Program-made: the position numbers and the translations under genes
Notes under the pieces: generated by a model
What the model was told of the DNA's origin: nothing
Database searches by the model: none
Seen by the model: the letters and a program-made list of their open reading frames with translations, nothing else
DNA from: Trichoderma breve
Lineage: Eukaryota; Ascomycota; Sordariomycetes; Hypocreales; Hypocreaceae
Length of the DNA: 64,000 nucleotides
NCBI RefSeq assembly: GCF_028502605.1
Contig: NC_079237.1
Location: 372,001-436,000 of the forward strand
Reading direction: 5' to 3'
Shown: piece after piece, positions 1 to 9,737 of the stretch
Position numbering within the stretch: the stretch's first letter is position 1
Layout: the number at the start of each line of letters is the position of its first letter

Positions 1-50
1 GCTCCCAACTGAACAGAAGCTCCCAACTGAACAGAAGCTCCTAACTGAGA
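1..50. repeat. 18-bp tandem repeat at window edge
   Basis: Two exact 18-bp units (1-18, 19-36) beginning GCTCCCAACTG are followed by a partial third with one change. On the minus strand they read as a repeated short peptide (QLGASV) in line with the neighbouring relic gene, so they may be an internal coding repeat of it. The array may extend beyond the window. Confidence 0.8.
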
Positions 51-51
51 G

Positions 52-701
52 CGCGTGACGGGAGGAGCTGCCATCACTGTTATAGAACCTTCTGCATTCA
101 AAGTAATAGAAAACCCCGGGCCAACATGCAGAGCTCCAAGTTCGATAGCACGAGTCAAATGCTGATACTGGTGATACCAGTACGTACTTGCCGCAATTGG
201 ATTCAGATTATCTATCAGGCTCCAATGCGGGTTGAGAAGGTCAGGAAGCGGTGCCCGGTCATTGGGATTATCAAATAGATGCGAGGCCAACGCGGTGTTT
301 TGGGCTCACACCGGCCCCCCCTTGCAAAATGGTGCCGTGATAAGACTGAGATCATTTGATGGATCCAAGAGCTTGTTTAATTCGCATAGGGTGCCTTTCA
401 ACGGCTTCGAGTTGCCGATGAAAGACGTTTCCATCAGACGCTTTGGAACGCCAACTTGAACTAATGGTGTGTCCTCGATTGGCGTTAAATGGGCGGCATA
501 TGTCGGCAATCCGTAGAGGTATACGGATGTTAGCCCTATCATTGCCAGAGCTGCCTTGGTAGGGAACTTATACGGCTCAATGTTGATCATTTTTGGCATC
601 CGCGAACCAGGCATCATATGTGGGAGGAGGAGCATCCTGGAAGAGGAGGTGATTCCCTTGTCCCTGGAGGGCATGGCCAGTCTGGATCTCGTAAACGCCA
701 A
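52..701 (-). pseudogene. Relic gene D, copy 1 (unrecognised)
   Basis: A minus-strand open stretch of 131 codons (701 to 306) continues as broken coding-like sequence toward the window edge. I do not recognise the family. It has a clear paralogue at 18,380-18,690 on the opposite strand: both share a run starting LPHMMP, then KAxLAMxGL(S/T)SVYL, a THL/VTP-like turn and a following VP segment. Frame changes and stops interrupt both copies, so I call them relics. The 29-bp minisatellite begins directly at its 5' side, as it does at the other copy. The function is unknown. Confidence 0.5.
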
Positions 702-707
702 GCAGAT

Positions 708-930
708 ATCAGAAGAATATGGCGATAGTATCAGATACTGGAAGATAGTACTAGAAGAAAGTAGCGACAGTAGCAGATGCTAGAAGAAGGTAGTGGTAAT
801 AGCAGATACTAGAAGAATATGGCTATACTATCAGATACTAGAAGATAGTAGTAACAATAGCAAATACTAGAAGATAGTAGTAACAATGGCAGATACCAGA
901 AGAAAGTAGTGGCAGTAGCAAGTGCTCAAG
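708..930. repeat. 29-bp minisatellite, array 1
   Basis: Five consecutive 29-bp units run 774-802, 803-831, 832-860, 861-889 and 890-918, each starting CA(G/A)ATACTAGAAGA or a close variant. Less regular units lie on either side. The array sits exactly between relic gene D copy 1 and the truncated 3' end of helicase copy 1. The same 29-bp period recurs at 2385-2570, 5559-5732 and 18,036-18,085. Confidence 0.85.
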
Positions 931-948
931 GAATTGGAGATCTAATGG

Positions 949-2275
949 TCAGGCGAAAGTCCCCATGCGAACAACGGACACTGCGTCTACGCATTTACGG
1001 ACAAACTCAAACACAGCTGACGCATTACGGGAAACACAAGCACTTACTGCCGTGATGGCGCCAAGTCCAAGACGTCGTTCACTGAGGTACTTGACAAACC
1101 GCTGTCGGTCAGCGGAGAGAGCCTCTTCGATGAGGGCGTTAAGATGCTCCTGAGGAAGGTCGATGAGGTCGATCACCGGGAGGCGTTTGGGAAGCAGGAG
1201 CTCTCCCATGTCGGTGACCCCAATGTCGAGGTTCGAATTGGCCAGCTGGTCGGCAAGCTGGTCGACCTCATCGGCTGATGGGACGAGGACATCGTAAAAG
1301 CCGTTGCCTCGGAGAAGAGCTCGATGGAGAGCCATTTTGAACTTGGCCTCCTCGGGGATCGGGACCCGTTACCCGCCGGCATCCTTTTGGCCTGGCATTC
1401 CGCAGGTGATGGGATTAAAAGGCCTGGCATTAGGCAAGAATGCGCAAGTCGCTTCGGCCTTGAGCCTGTAGTCCGTAACCTGGTCGGGGAACTCCAAGAA
1501 AACGCAATTCTATTGCTCCTTGTTGTTCTGCAGAGCCACGGTGGCCGACGTGCGATCTCTACAAACTTTGACCGAGATTGGATCGCGTTTCAGGTCCTGG
1601 TTACGGGGCCTTCGGACGTATAGCACGAGGTCATTAACGTCCACCGGGTAACAGTCGAGAGCATCTATGCCCCGCATGGCCTCCTGGATGCTTGCGGTCC
1701 ATGGCACAGGAACCTCATCCTGCTTGTCATCCCAGAGGTTGAGGGTGAGCAACGGATCCTTGGTCAGGCGGCGCCAAGCTTCCTTGTACTTCTCCAGGAA
1801 AGCCCTACCAAGTGGCACAATAGCGTAGAAGAGCTTGCACTCATATACGGGGCCGTCTCTGGCTGGGACGAAATAAGCCCGGAGGGGAATCTCGGCAATC
1901 TCGAGTGCAGCCTTGTGCACCCACATGATATCTTGGACTTGAGACTGCGTAAGAGCCGCCACATGCTCGTTGTCATTGTCAAAGGTGAGGGCTAGAGGGA
2001 ATTGTTTGCCCTTTGTCTCAGGCAGCATCTCGTCGTACCGAGCGTCGTTCCAAGAATGCTCTTCGCCGTAAGAGTATCCGAACGGGACAGGCATCTCTTG
2101 GGCCCAATGCTTCTCAAGGATTTGGTCGGGGGCGGCGACAACAAAGTGGAAGATCTCTTGCTGAAGGATATCGACCAACGGTTTGCCGTCGATGCCAGCG
2201 TCGTGGTTGATGAACCCTTCGCTTTGGTGGTGAGGCAAGTGGAGGTCAGAAAAAGCAAGACCGCAAAATGAATAA
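949..2275 (-). pseudogene. UPF1-like SF1 helicase relic, copy 1 (N-terminal half only)
   Basis: Read on the minus strand, this matches the N-terminal and linker part of the helicase at 12,285-15,633 over about 440 residues. Shared blocks include LEKHW, DNDNEH, TQSQVQD and ALHRALLRGNGFYDVLV. Two in-frame stops interrupt it, TAG at 1510-1512 and TAA at 1369-1371. The TAG corresponds to a Trp in copy 3. The copy ends just after the conserved 5' splice site of intron 2 (GGCA|GTAAGT), so the Walker A exon and the whole motor domain are missing. Upstream it stops near 2270 at AT-rich minisatellite DNA. It is a non-functional fragment. Confidence 0.85.
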
Positions 2276-2384
2276 GGATATATATTCAGTAATATGAGTA
2301 GTGAATTAACTTGCTAAGTACCACTTTTATCAAGGAATATTTATTTAACCAGGACCTAAGTTTAACTATATAATTATAGTAGAG

Positions 2385-2570
2385 GTTACTATAAAAATAT
2401 AGATAGAGTAGCAGTTACTATAAAAATATAAATATCATAGCAGCTACTATAAAGATATAGATATAGTAACGGTTAGTATAAAAATATAAATATAGTAGCA
2501 GTTACTATAAAAATACAAATATAATAGAAGCTACTAAAGAAATATAGATACAATAGCAGATATTTAAAGA
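2385..2570. repeat. 29-bp minisatellite, array 2 (AT-rich)
   Basis: Six 29-bp units (2385-2413 and onward to 2558) plus a partial one, each beginning G(T/C)TACTATAAA or similar. The array is strongly AT-rich and lies at the 5' breakpoint of helicase copy 1. The period matches arrays 1 and 3, and units share the TAGCAG step seen in array 1. Confidence 0.85.
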
Positions 2571-2599
2571 ACAGGTGCTCGTAATCCTCTCGGTCTCGT

Positions 2600-3308
2600 G
2601 GTCAGCAAAGCGCATGTCGAATCCCTTGATGTAGCAAGACATCCTCATGGAGAGTGAAATGCTTAAGAAGGTTTGGTTTCTTCTTTCGACCCGGCGCTTC
2701 CTGGAAAAACTTGGTCACGTCGTACAGAGTCCTTCCGCGAGGTAGGACGGCAATCATATCCCATTGCTCTTCGTCTAATGTCACAGTCCCATCTTCAGCC
2801 AGCTTGGTTAGGTCATCCCCATTCTCCTCACCAATAGTAATGTATGGTGGTCAGTAGAATTAGGTCTGAGCAACCAAGAGTGATCCGCCCTGACAGTGAG
2901 TTTGACGGCCCTCCACGTCGAGGTAGATGATGGTGGCAGATTGCCCTCCCTGAGATTCAACCGAACATATAAGGTAGTTCCTGTCGGTATTGGCCGGCCT
3001 TACCAGCATTTTCTCACCTAGCTTCACGATGATGGTCATCGAGTCCAGAGGGAAAGAGGTTGTAATCCTATAATGAACGACGGATATGCCCTTTGAACCC
3101 GTTTCTTGAGTGCAATCAAGTTTCCTGGCATAGTCACCAGATAGTGAGGGATCGTCTGGCGCCTAGTAATGCTTCCACCAGGCTCAACTTTGAACTCCGT
3201 GCCCTCAAAGTTGGCGTGTCCAACCTGAAGTCTCGCATTCAGGGTAGCACCTCCCGGGCGATCACTACAGGGCGATTCAGACTGTAATGGATTCATTTGT
3301 ACATACAT
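2600..3308 (-). pseudogene. Relic gene E, copy 1 (unrecognised)
   Basis: A long minus-strand coding-like stretch reads from 3308 to about 2602 with several in-frame stops (for example two near 2857-2866). I do not recognise the family. The first 60 or so residues (RPGG..., EPGGSIT, HYLVTMPGNLI) match a second relic at 8795-9124 (RPGETT, EPERSVT, HYTMPIQGNLI), so both derive from one gene. The remainder contains a plausible domain (IIVKLGEK, TIIYLDVEG, TLDEEQWDM) with no recognised motif. Confidence 0.5.
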
Positions 3309-3393
3309 GTACCAATGTACTTAGCCCATGATAAGGGTGTCTCTTATCTTCTACCTTCTACCCCTTATAAGGAAGAATAATTCACCATCTGTC

Positions 3394-3478
3394 GCCGGCC
3401 GGCACGGGATCCCCGTCTCCCAGTGAGCGGGTTGTCTACCTGTGTTACTCGTCTCCCCGTGAGCGAGTTGTGGCCGGC
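3394..3478 (+). other. Three-way-junction element with two T-bulged hairpins
   Basis: An outer 7-bp perfect stem (GCCGGCC at 3394-3400 with GGCCGGC at 3472-3478) encloses two hairpins. H1 (3412-3431) is CCCG, bulged T, CTC, 5-nt loop, GAG, CGGG. H2 (3447-3468) is ACTCG, bulged T, CTC, 5-nt loop, GAG, CGAGT. The outer stems of H1 and H2 differ at most positions yet both pair, while bulge and CTC/GAG are constant. H1 and its flank (GTCTAC) recur at 12,159-12,185. A pyrimidine-rich leader and short plus-strand frames follow. Strand is assigned from the bulge position. Confidence 0.6.
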
Positions 3479-4100
3479 TTTTCCTTTTTGCAGAGGTCGC
3501 AACTTCGAATCGTGTCAATGTTATCTTTTTTTTGTTTCGTCTTTTCTTCGTTCTTTCCCCCTTTGCTCACCTGTTCATCTCGCTCTTGTTCATCTTCACT
3601 ACCTAGGGCCATAGTCGATGGCTTGCCAGCATCAAGCACCTACATTTTGCACTCTCTCTTCTTCGGTCCTCTATTAGGCCATGTTCATCGACGAACTAGA
3701 TGCCGCTGCTCGCCTCGAATACACTGCCGACAGTCAAGACGAAAGCCACCGACCGGCCCCTTTTTGCAGAGCGCAGAGGCCGAGATCACGTGTATTGCGA
3801 ACGTTGAAGCATCCTGAGCTTCACATTGTCCTGCTACCGACAGTAACGATGTCGAAACTTGTGTCTACAAAGTGCGTTTGACCACGTCTAGCATTGTTGT
3901 TACGACGACTGTAGCACAACCTCGGTGTCCTTTGTACGACCGTTACTTTTCAGACATTTGCAACAGCTACGACAAGCAATCAAGACGGCCACTAGATACG
4001 AGTATTTAAAGCAGCCTTTGGCGAAAAATTGTTTGGGATCTGGAGAACGACATCGGGTGCCAAATACGTGGCTATTCTATTGTCACAATATGGCATGTCA
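3479..4100 (+). other. Leader-like pyrimidine-rich DNA and short open frames, no clear gene
   Basis: After the hairpin element the plus strand is rich in CTTTT and TTCTTC runs, as in fungal 5' leaders. A 66-codon frame starts at 3681 (MFIDELDAAARLEY...) but has no recognisable domain and no convincing exons after it. I see no gene I can support here; it may be the 5' remnant of a lost gene. Confidence 0.3.
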
Positions 4101-5550
4101 CCCGTGGGCTGGATGCACTGGCTCTTCTACAGCCGCCAGTGCTTGGACCTCGAAGACGATCTTGGAGTCGACCTCATGAAGAGCGGCGACAATCTTCTCG
4201 TCGCAAATTCGCAGCGCCTTGAGGAGCCAATAGGTCAGAGACAAGCGAAGCTTCCAGTGGGCATCGGGCATCCATCTGCGGTAGGCGGCTGCTTCATCGC
4301 CGATGCTTGGATCGCGCAATATATTCAAGAATGAGCCGTATTCCTCTGAGGGCAGATAGTCGCGGATGACAAGGGCTCGCCGGGCTCGCGTGGTGTCTCC
4401 ATTCGCCTTGCCCTGGTTGAGGCGCTGGGTCACCCTCTTTGAGATAAGGTCGAGGCGCTCAGCAAAGTTGTCTGTGGCAACGTGCGTGGGGGCGGTGCCA
4501 TATATTTGGCCGAGAGTCGCTGTCATCGCTAGAGTGCCAGCCGCCAGCTCCGTCGTCTTGCCGGAGCCAGGTCTCTATATTCGTCTTTATGCTGGTAAAT
4601 TCATCCTTCTTAAAGACCTTCCGTTGAACAGGTACTTACCGCCGTGATGCAACCCAGGCCAAGGGGTCTTTCGCTCATGTACTTGACGAACCGTTTTCGG
4701 TTGGCAGGCAGAACTTCTTCCAGTATAGGACTAAGGTGCTCTGCAGGCAGTATAATAAGATCGCTCACGGGGAGACGATCAGGAAGAAGCATCTTGGACC
4801 GCTCGGCGATGTCGGTGTTCGTGTCGGCGTTGAGGCGAGCCATTGCCAATGCCTGCCTCCGCAAGCTGGTCCACCTCGTCAGGAGAACGCACGAGGACAT
4901 CCCAGAAGCCGGTGCCGCAAAAAAGGGCCCGTTGGAGGTCCATCCTGAATTGAATGTCCTCGGGGATTGGCACCCTTGTTATTCCGTCGGCCTCCTTCTC
5001 ATCAGGAGGCATCCCCCAGACCTCAGGATTTGTGGGCCTGGCATTGGGGCGGAACTGCCACACAGCATCGACCTTGCTCTCGTAGTCGGCCATCTGGTTC
5101 GGGAACTTCAATGAGACACGATTCTATTGCTCCTCATTGTCACCCAGGTTGGCCGTTCTGCGGTCCTCAAAAACTTTGACCGGAACGTCGGGCCCTTTGA
5201 GATCCTGTGGGCGGGGTCTCCGAACATGGAGAACAAGGTCGTTGACATCCGTTGGGTGGCTATCCAGGACGGTAATGCCCCGTGACGCTTCTCGGATGCG
5301 CGCGTCCCACGGTACTGGCTCATTATCCCCATGGACCATCAGCGTCAGGAGCCCAGTCTTGGTAAGGCGACGCCATTGCTCTTCATAGCGCGTCAAAAAC
5401 GCCTTGCCAAGTGGTACCATGACATAGACCTGGTTTGGAAATTCCAAGAAAACACAAATTTATTGTTCCTGGTCTTCTGAAGCTCCATATTGGCCGCACT
5501 GCGGTCGCCGATACCCTTGGCCGGGTTCTCATCGCACTTCAAGTATCGTG
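4100..5550 (-). pseudogene. UPF1-like helicase relic, copy 2, N-terminal half (inverted)
   Basis: The minus strand from about 5447 downward matches helicase copy 3 from the linker (VPLGKAFL) through Walker A. It contains an in-frame TAG at 5124-5126 at the same place as in copy 1, and a frameshift near 4850. Intron 2 survives (GTAAGT after the ITA codons, ending TATAG), followed by a Walker A loop reading PGSGKTT. Homology ends near 4105 with a short foreign tail. At about 5425 an extra fragment of the same gene (the 3' part of the linker) is joined directly to an earlier part, the trace of a recombined tandem copy. The C-terminal half lies on the opposite strand. Confidence 0.85.
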
Positions 5551-5558
5551 AGTTTCTT

Positions 5559-5732
5559 CTACTATCAGTTACCATCGCTATATCCCTCTACCATCCGCTA
5601 CTATCTCTATATTCTTCTACCATCCGCTAATATTGTCAAGTTTCTCTAGTGTTTTATATTATCGGTACATTCTTTTAGCATCTGCTCCTTTCTCAACACT
5701 CCTCTACTATCTGCGATTATTTCTGGATCTTA
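5559..5732. repeat. 29-bp minisatellite, array 3
   Basis: Six 29-bp units starting at 5559, 5588, 5617, 5646, 5675 and 5704, most beginning CTAC(C/T)ATC. The unit is close to the reverse complement of the array 1 unit. The array separates the two oppositely oriented halves of helicase copy 2, so it marks the inversion junction. Confidence 0.85.
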
Positions 5733-5744
5733 AACATAGCATTA

Positions 5745-6690
5745 CTGCCATGCAAAGACAACCTCGAGCAATGGAAGAATGAACTAGCCAAAGGCATTGC
5801 GGTGGACGAGACAGGCAACATTAGTCGCCCCTGCCTATATCGTGTATGGGGCAACACCCTGCTCCCTTGTCTCTTGGGCGGCGATAATATGCAGCTGCCA
5901 CCAACGGTCATGACAAAGGAGGACCGAGATAGCGATGGCCACCACCGCAACCTCCAGGCGCAAGATGGCACAATGTCTGCCCTCGAATTCTTCAGAGCGT
6001 CCGGATGGCCCATCTACCGCCTCTAGACCCAGCTACGTATGGCCAAGGGCCTCTTCGACACCTGCCATCGTGAGGTGTACAGCGACGTGCCCTTCCTTTA
6101 CGGCTCCCAGGGCGCCCTCGTCAATCACGCCTCTGGCGTCAACCTGGAGAAACACCTAAAAGGTAGATTCCCCAGGTTGACCGCGGCCGCCGCAGGGACC
6201 CTCAGCGAGGTGTTTATACACTGCGAGGGGGCCCAAACTATCGTCGATCCGGTCACCCACTCGAAGAAGAATCCCGATCAAGTCGCCAACGCCCTGGACT
6301 TCCTGACGGACATGGTAAAAACGACCCGAATCAGCGCCGCGGACATCGCTATAATTACGCCATATGCCGCCAACGTGGAGCTGATCAGCCGCCGGCGAAC
6401 GAGGGCCGAGCACGAGGTCCTCTCGGCCATACCCCCGGCCGCCACTGTCGACTCTTTCCAGGGCCAGGAGGCCGACATCAGTAAGTAACTGGGTCTCTCT
6501 TTGAACTTGATTAGGTTGCTAACTCTATAAACTGGTGGTCGTCATCATGGGCACAACTGAAGAAGTTGGCCCTGGCTTTACTACGGACCAAAATCGGCTT
6601 AACGTCATGTTCAGTCGGCAGAAGAGCGGTCTCCTTGTGTTCGGAGACATGTACGTTATGGGACGACCGGAGTTAGCTCACAGCCCTCTT
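5745..6690 (+). pseudogene. UPF1-like helicase relic, copy 2, C-terminal half
   Basis: The plus strand encodes the motor part: Walker B-like VDETGN, motif III GGDNMQLPP, QLRMAKGLFD, ITPYAANVE, VDSFQGQEAD, NVMFSRQKSG. It aligns to copy 3 from about 14,636 to 15,475. An in-frame TAG at 6025-6027 interrupts it just before QLRM. After EADI a GTAAGT begins an intron that copy 3 lacks, but the expected AG before GTGGTCGTC is not there (the sequence is ACTG), so its 3' splice site looks mutated. Homology ends after GRPE near 6672. It cannot make a whole protein because its N-terminal half is inverted. Confidence 0.85.
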
Positions 6691-6780
6691 ATCTTTCTTT
6701 TACGGAATTGCTATTTGCTTCCCGTATTTCCTTTTTGGCGCCCCCTCCCGTTTTTTTCACGGTGCTGCGGTTTCCCTGAT

Positions 6781-6961
6781 CCGTTCTCTTTCGAGGCGGT
6801 GCCCTTCTTTTTATATTCGTTATTCCTTCGTTGTCCCAACTGTTCTCTTTCGAGGCAGTGTGGTGTTATCCGATCTCTCTCGAGTCGGCGATTATTCTGT
6901 TAACGTCCGAACTGTTCTCTTTCGAGGCAGTGATCCATTATTCCGGTCTCTTTCGAGTCGG
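6781..6961 (+). other. Array of five T-bulged CTC/GAG hairpins
   Basis: Five hairpins of one design lie in 181 bp: H3 6781-6799 (CCGT/GCGG, one G.T pair), H4 6839-6859 (ACTGT/GCAGT), H5 6870-6888 (CCGA/TCGG), H6 6911-6931 (same as H4) and H7 6943-6961 (CCGG/TCGG). Each has one bulged T on the 5' side, then CTC, a 4-nt loop, and GAG. The array is followed by a possible intron (GTAAGT at 6990, TATAG near 7040) and an ATG at 7058, so it would lie in a 5' leader of the decayed plus-strand gene below. Confidence 0.6.
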
Positions 6962-7364
6962 TATCTACCAGTTTACCCCATTCAACCGTAAGTTTCCCGT
7001 CATACCACGTTTCTCAGAATACCAACATTAACAATTATATAGCCTATAGTCGACAAAATGGTCTTTTCACAGCTAGAGAAGGTGTCATTGCCTGCTGTGA
7101 GCGTATACGACAATGCGTTACAGCATGCTCCGCCGCCGAGCTACAGGCAGACCCTCGCCTGCGAGAGGAACTCAAGACAGCAGAGGCAAAGGTCGGCCTT
7201 CAAGCACAGACGGAGCTTCTCCAGCTAGTTAAATCATCGTATGTTACTCTTAATTGATGTTATGTACGAAGACACTAAATGGAATCAGGGGATGGTCCAC
7301 AACTAGGCTCTCTGTGACAAAAGCCCTCTGGGAGACCTTTCCTGTCGGCCCGGAGGATGCTGAT

Positions 7365-7465
7365 ACTCAGCGCCGGTTTGAAGTTGACCGAACGGTGTCG
7401 ATTTCTCGAGCTGGGAAGTTGACTGGAGCCGAAAATCCCAATGGCAAGTCCCGTCTTATAGCAGG
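7365..7465 (+). repeat. Direct repeat R1, copy a
   Basis: About 100 bp matching 7902-8003 with roughly 80 percent identity by eye, including the shared runs CGTCGATTTCTCGAG (one difference) and GTCGAAAATCCC-like sequence. Both copies read in the same frame as VD(R/C)T(V/A)SISR(A/V)G. Confidence 0.75.
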
Positions 7466-7509
7466 ACGGTCTCTGTACGGTATGGGACACTAGCCCCCCC
7501 TTTTTTCAG

Positions 7510-7705
7510 CTTTTAGATTCCCTGGCAGACAGATTAGAAGACGGACCCAGGCCCCGTCACCAGGACCCCAACTTTGGCGTTTACCCCAAAGCACAGTCTG
7601 CCGCAGTTGGATACGCCGACTCCAAAGAGACCACGGGGAGATGAGCCTACAACACCCGGTCTGCCAACACCCACGAGTGCTCCCAAGCAGTCAACTCGTC
7701 TCTGA
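7510..7705 (+). repeat. Direct repeat R2, copy a
   Basis: About 195 bp related to 10,800-11,020, same orientation. Shared anchors are GATTCCC(T/C)GGCAG, AAGACCCCAAC-like sequence, TTGGCGTTT, and a long exact stretch around CCCAAGCAGTCAACTCGT. One copy sits in the decayed gene above, the other in otherwise empty sequence. Confidence 0.75.
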
Positions 7706-7901
7706 ACTCTCCCTGTGGTCGATTACTCGCTTCCCTCCCCTGCTAAGGTCAACACTGAAGCCTGTGAGTCTGATGAAACTTTTGTAGACTCAGAAGAGGA
7801 GCCAGAGTCCGATGTAGAGTTCGATGATTTAGAAGAGAGGCTGCTCGACAACGAAAGTGATACGGAGGACCTACCAGCAGATGAGTCGGCCCTAGCCAGA
7901 T

Positions 7902-8003
7902 GACGCTGATGCTCAGCGTCGGTTGGAAGTCGACTGTACGGCGTCGATTTCTCGAGTTGGGAACTTATTTGGAGTCGAAAATCCCCATGGTAATTCTCGT
8001 AAT
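7902..8003 (+). repeat. Direct repeat R1, copy b
   Basis: Second copy of the 100-bp R1 segment (first at 7365-7465). It overlaps, in antisense, the 3' end of the C2H2 zinc-finger frame, so the last dozen or so residues of that frame come from repeat sequence. Confidence 0.75.
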
Positions 8004-8615
8004 AGGAAAATCTCTATGCGAGATGTAAATACTAACCCTGCTTATATGCCAGCGAAGATTGCTAAGCGTCTCGAAGACTTTACTACACTTGTCGCACGTC
8101 CCATCAATCTCTTCTTCTGGACGGGCGTCTTTCCGGTGCAAAACAAGCGCCTCTTTGCGCTTGGATGATTTGTCGCAGTCTTGGCATGGGAAGGGCTTTT
8201 CATCAGTATGGACCCACGTCTGGTGATACCTTAAATTGTCGATTAATTTAAAGTCCTTCCCACAAATCTCACATACCCACGGCCTATCATCCTTATACCA
8301 AGCTTTGTGGCGCTCGAAATGGCCGCTGTCACTAAACCTGTAGTCACATTCAGTGCAGACGTATCTATCCCAGTATGCCATGACAGCAGCGTCTTGCTCT
8401 TGGCCATTGGCGTTTTTTGCCTCGGGGAGGTCTTTCTTGCTGTGCTGAAGTCGGCAGTGGTCCACAAGGTATCTAGCGGTATGAAAAGTCGCTGCGCATT
8501 CTTCGCATTCATATAAGGCAGCGGCATCATCTTGGCCGAAACTTGAAACCCACGGCTCAATAGGGGCCAGACGCATATTGAATGATGGCGATGGCGGGAT
8601 GGGCGTAATTCTCAT
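7965..8615 (-). CDS. C2H2 zinc-finger protein, five finger-like units, some degenerate
   Basis: A 216-codon minus-strand frame with five C2H2-like units. Unit 1 (C37, C40, H53, H58) and unit 3 (C115, C118, H131, H136) are complete. Unit 2 (C87, C90, H103) and unit 4 (C144, C147, H160) lack the last His. Unit 5 (C174, C177, H190) has no properly spaced second His. Linkers of the DEKPFPC type between units are typical of DNA-binding finger arrays. A possible 5' splice site (GTTAGT) follows unit 5, so the true 3' end may differ; the annotated tail runs into repeat R1b. It could be a DNA-binding regulator, or a decaying one given the lost ligands. Start M1 or M14 cannot be separated. Confidence 0.55.
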   Translation of the reverse strand: MRITPIPPSPSFNMRLAPIEPWVSSFGQDDAAALYECEECAATFHTARYLVDHCRLQHSKKDLPEAKNANGQEQDAAVMAYWDRYVCTECDYRFSDSGHFERHKAWYKDDRPWVCEICGKDFKLIDNLRYHQTWVHTDEKPFPCQDCDKSSKRKEALVLHRKDARPEEEIDGTCDKCSKVFETLSNLRWHISRVSIYISHRDFPITRITMGIFDSK

Positions 8616-8794
8616 GTCTGATTTACCCTTTCATATCTCATTACCGACTGAAAGGTCAGACAAAGCGGACTCCTCTCCGATGCTCCTGCAGGAACAGAGA
8701 TGCCTTGGTCCGTCTCATATGAAGACTAGGCATTGTGACGATCGGGTTAACCATAGAGAGCCTTCGTGGTTTCGACGGACCTCTGTCATATCCC

Positions 8795-9124
8795 TTACAG
8801 GGTGTAGGGTCCGTTACTGAACAAGGCGGAGAAGGTCCTAGTGTTGTTGACCCTTGACTCGATCAGATTTCCTTGGATGGGCATGGTGTAGTGTAGGACC
8901 TTCTGTTGGCCGGTGACGCTTCTCTCTGGTTCGACCTTATTATCCCTCAAAGCTGCACTCTCCATATGTAGTAGGACTTCTGCTGTGGTCTCACCCGGTC
9001 GCACCTTTTTCTGTGAAGGCAAAGCCATGTTCACATGAGAACCATCCCGTGAAAGCGCCTCATATCTTTGGGTCCTGTTCTCCTTCATCGGTGCTCTGGG
9101 TCCTTCGCGAGCTCCTTCGGCCAA
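8795..9124 (-). pseudogene. Relic gene E, copy 2 (unrecognised)
   Basis: A 109-codon minus-strand frame paralogous to the 5' part of the relic at 2600-3308 (RPGETT, KVEPERSVT, HYTMPIQGNLI). The rest of that gene is not found downstream. No family recognised. Two truncated copies on the same strand about 6 kb apart suggest segmental duplication within this arm. Confidence 0.45.
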
Positions 9125-9737
9125 CTTACATTTGGGGTTTCACATTGTAGCGATTACCGACACAAACACACCAAACCCTTTTTATCGAGAGATTCGCTAG
9201 TCTTCGGGAATTTTGGCCGGCTGCAAAACGTAAATCGCGATTCTTCGATGACGCGGCGTCATGACGATATAGCCCAGTGGCTATAGGGCTTCGTTATGCG
9301 GGAAAGGTACATGTATCGATCGATCGAGTCGGCTTCTGAAATGTCAAGAGTCTAAACACATCAAGCACAGATAAAGTCAGCCATCTCTTTGCCCAGTCTC
9401 CAGCTTCAAATGCCCTCAGAAGCTCAGCAAATCTGGCGGAATAAAACATTGCGCTTACCGAAGCAAGGGGGGCCTAGAACATAAAATGGCCACAGGCGGT
9501 GCCCAGGCAGAAAGACCTGATGATGACGGAAGAACTGGAAGTGAAAAGCAAATGGGAGCATGATGATAACAGGGCAAGGAAAGAGGTGGTTTTGATAAAA
9601 GAGAAAAATATTTCTTTGTGCAACAGTTGCCACTAGCCCGTCGATTCACTGTATTCACCACTTGTGCTATATTCCAGTCAAGGCCTCGTAAAGCTTCCAC
9701 AAACCACAACCACAACCTTTTCATTAGTCCTCCATCA
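9125..9737. other. No supported gene
   Basis: Moderately AT-rich sequence with only short frames. A GATC-rich run (ATCGATCGATCGAG) lies near 9318. Its right part (from about 9650, CCACAACCACAACC) already resembles the start of the dispersed repeat that continues to 9957. Confidence 0.4.

Larger units (their letters stand above)
7058..7905 (+). pseudogene. Decayed unknown gene with internal duplications
   Basis: After ATG 7058 several plus-strand frames look coding but do not join into one clear frame. One near 7075-7230 has an alpha-helical bias (AELQADPRLREELKTAEAK). Another spans 7365-7490 (VDRTVSISRAGKL). A further proline-rich stretch near 7600-7700 (TPTPKRPRGDEP) leads into an acidic tail at 7715-7903 (DETFVDSEEEPESDVEFDD). 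GT..AG candidates exist at 7239-7285 and 7480-7520. The family is unknown. Segments of it recur at 7902-8003 and 10,800-11,020, supporting decay by duplication. Confidence 0.4.

Noticed and set aside
708..5732. CRISPR-like arrays (29-bp regular units)
   Set aside because: The units are adjacent with no spacers, diverged from each other, and the DNA is fungal; this is a minisatellite.
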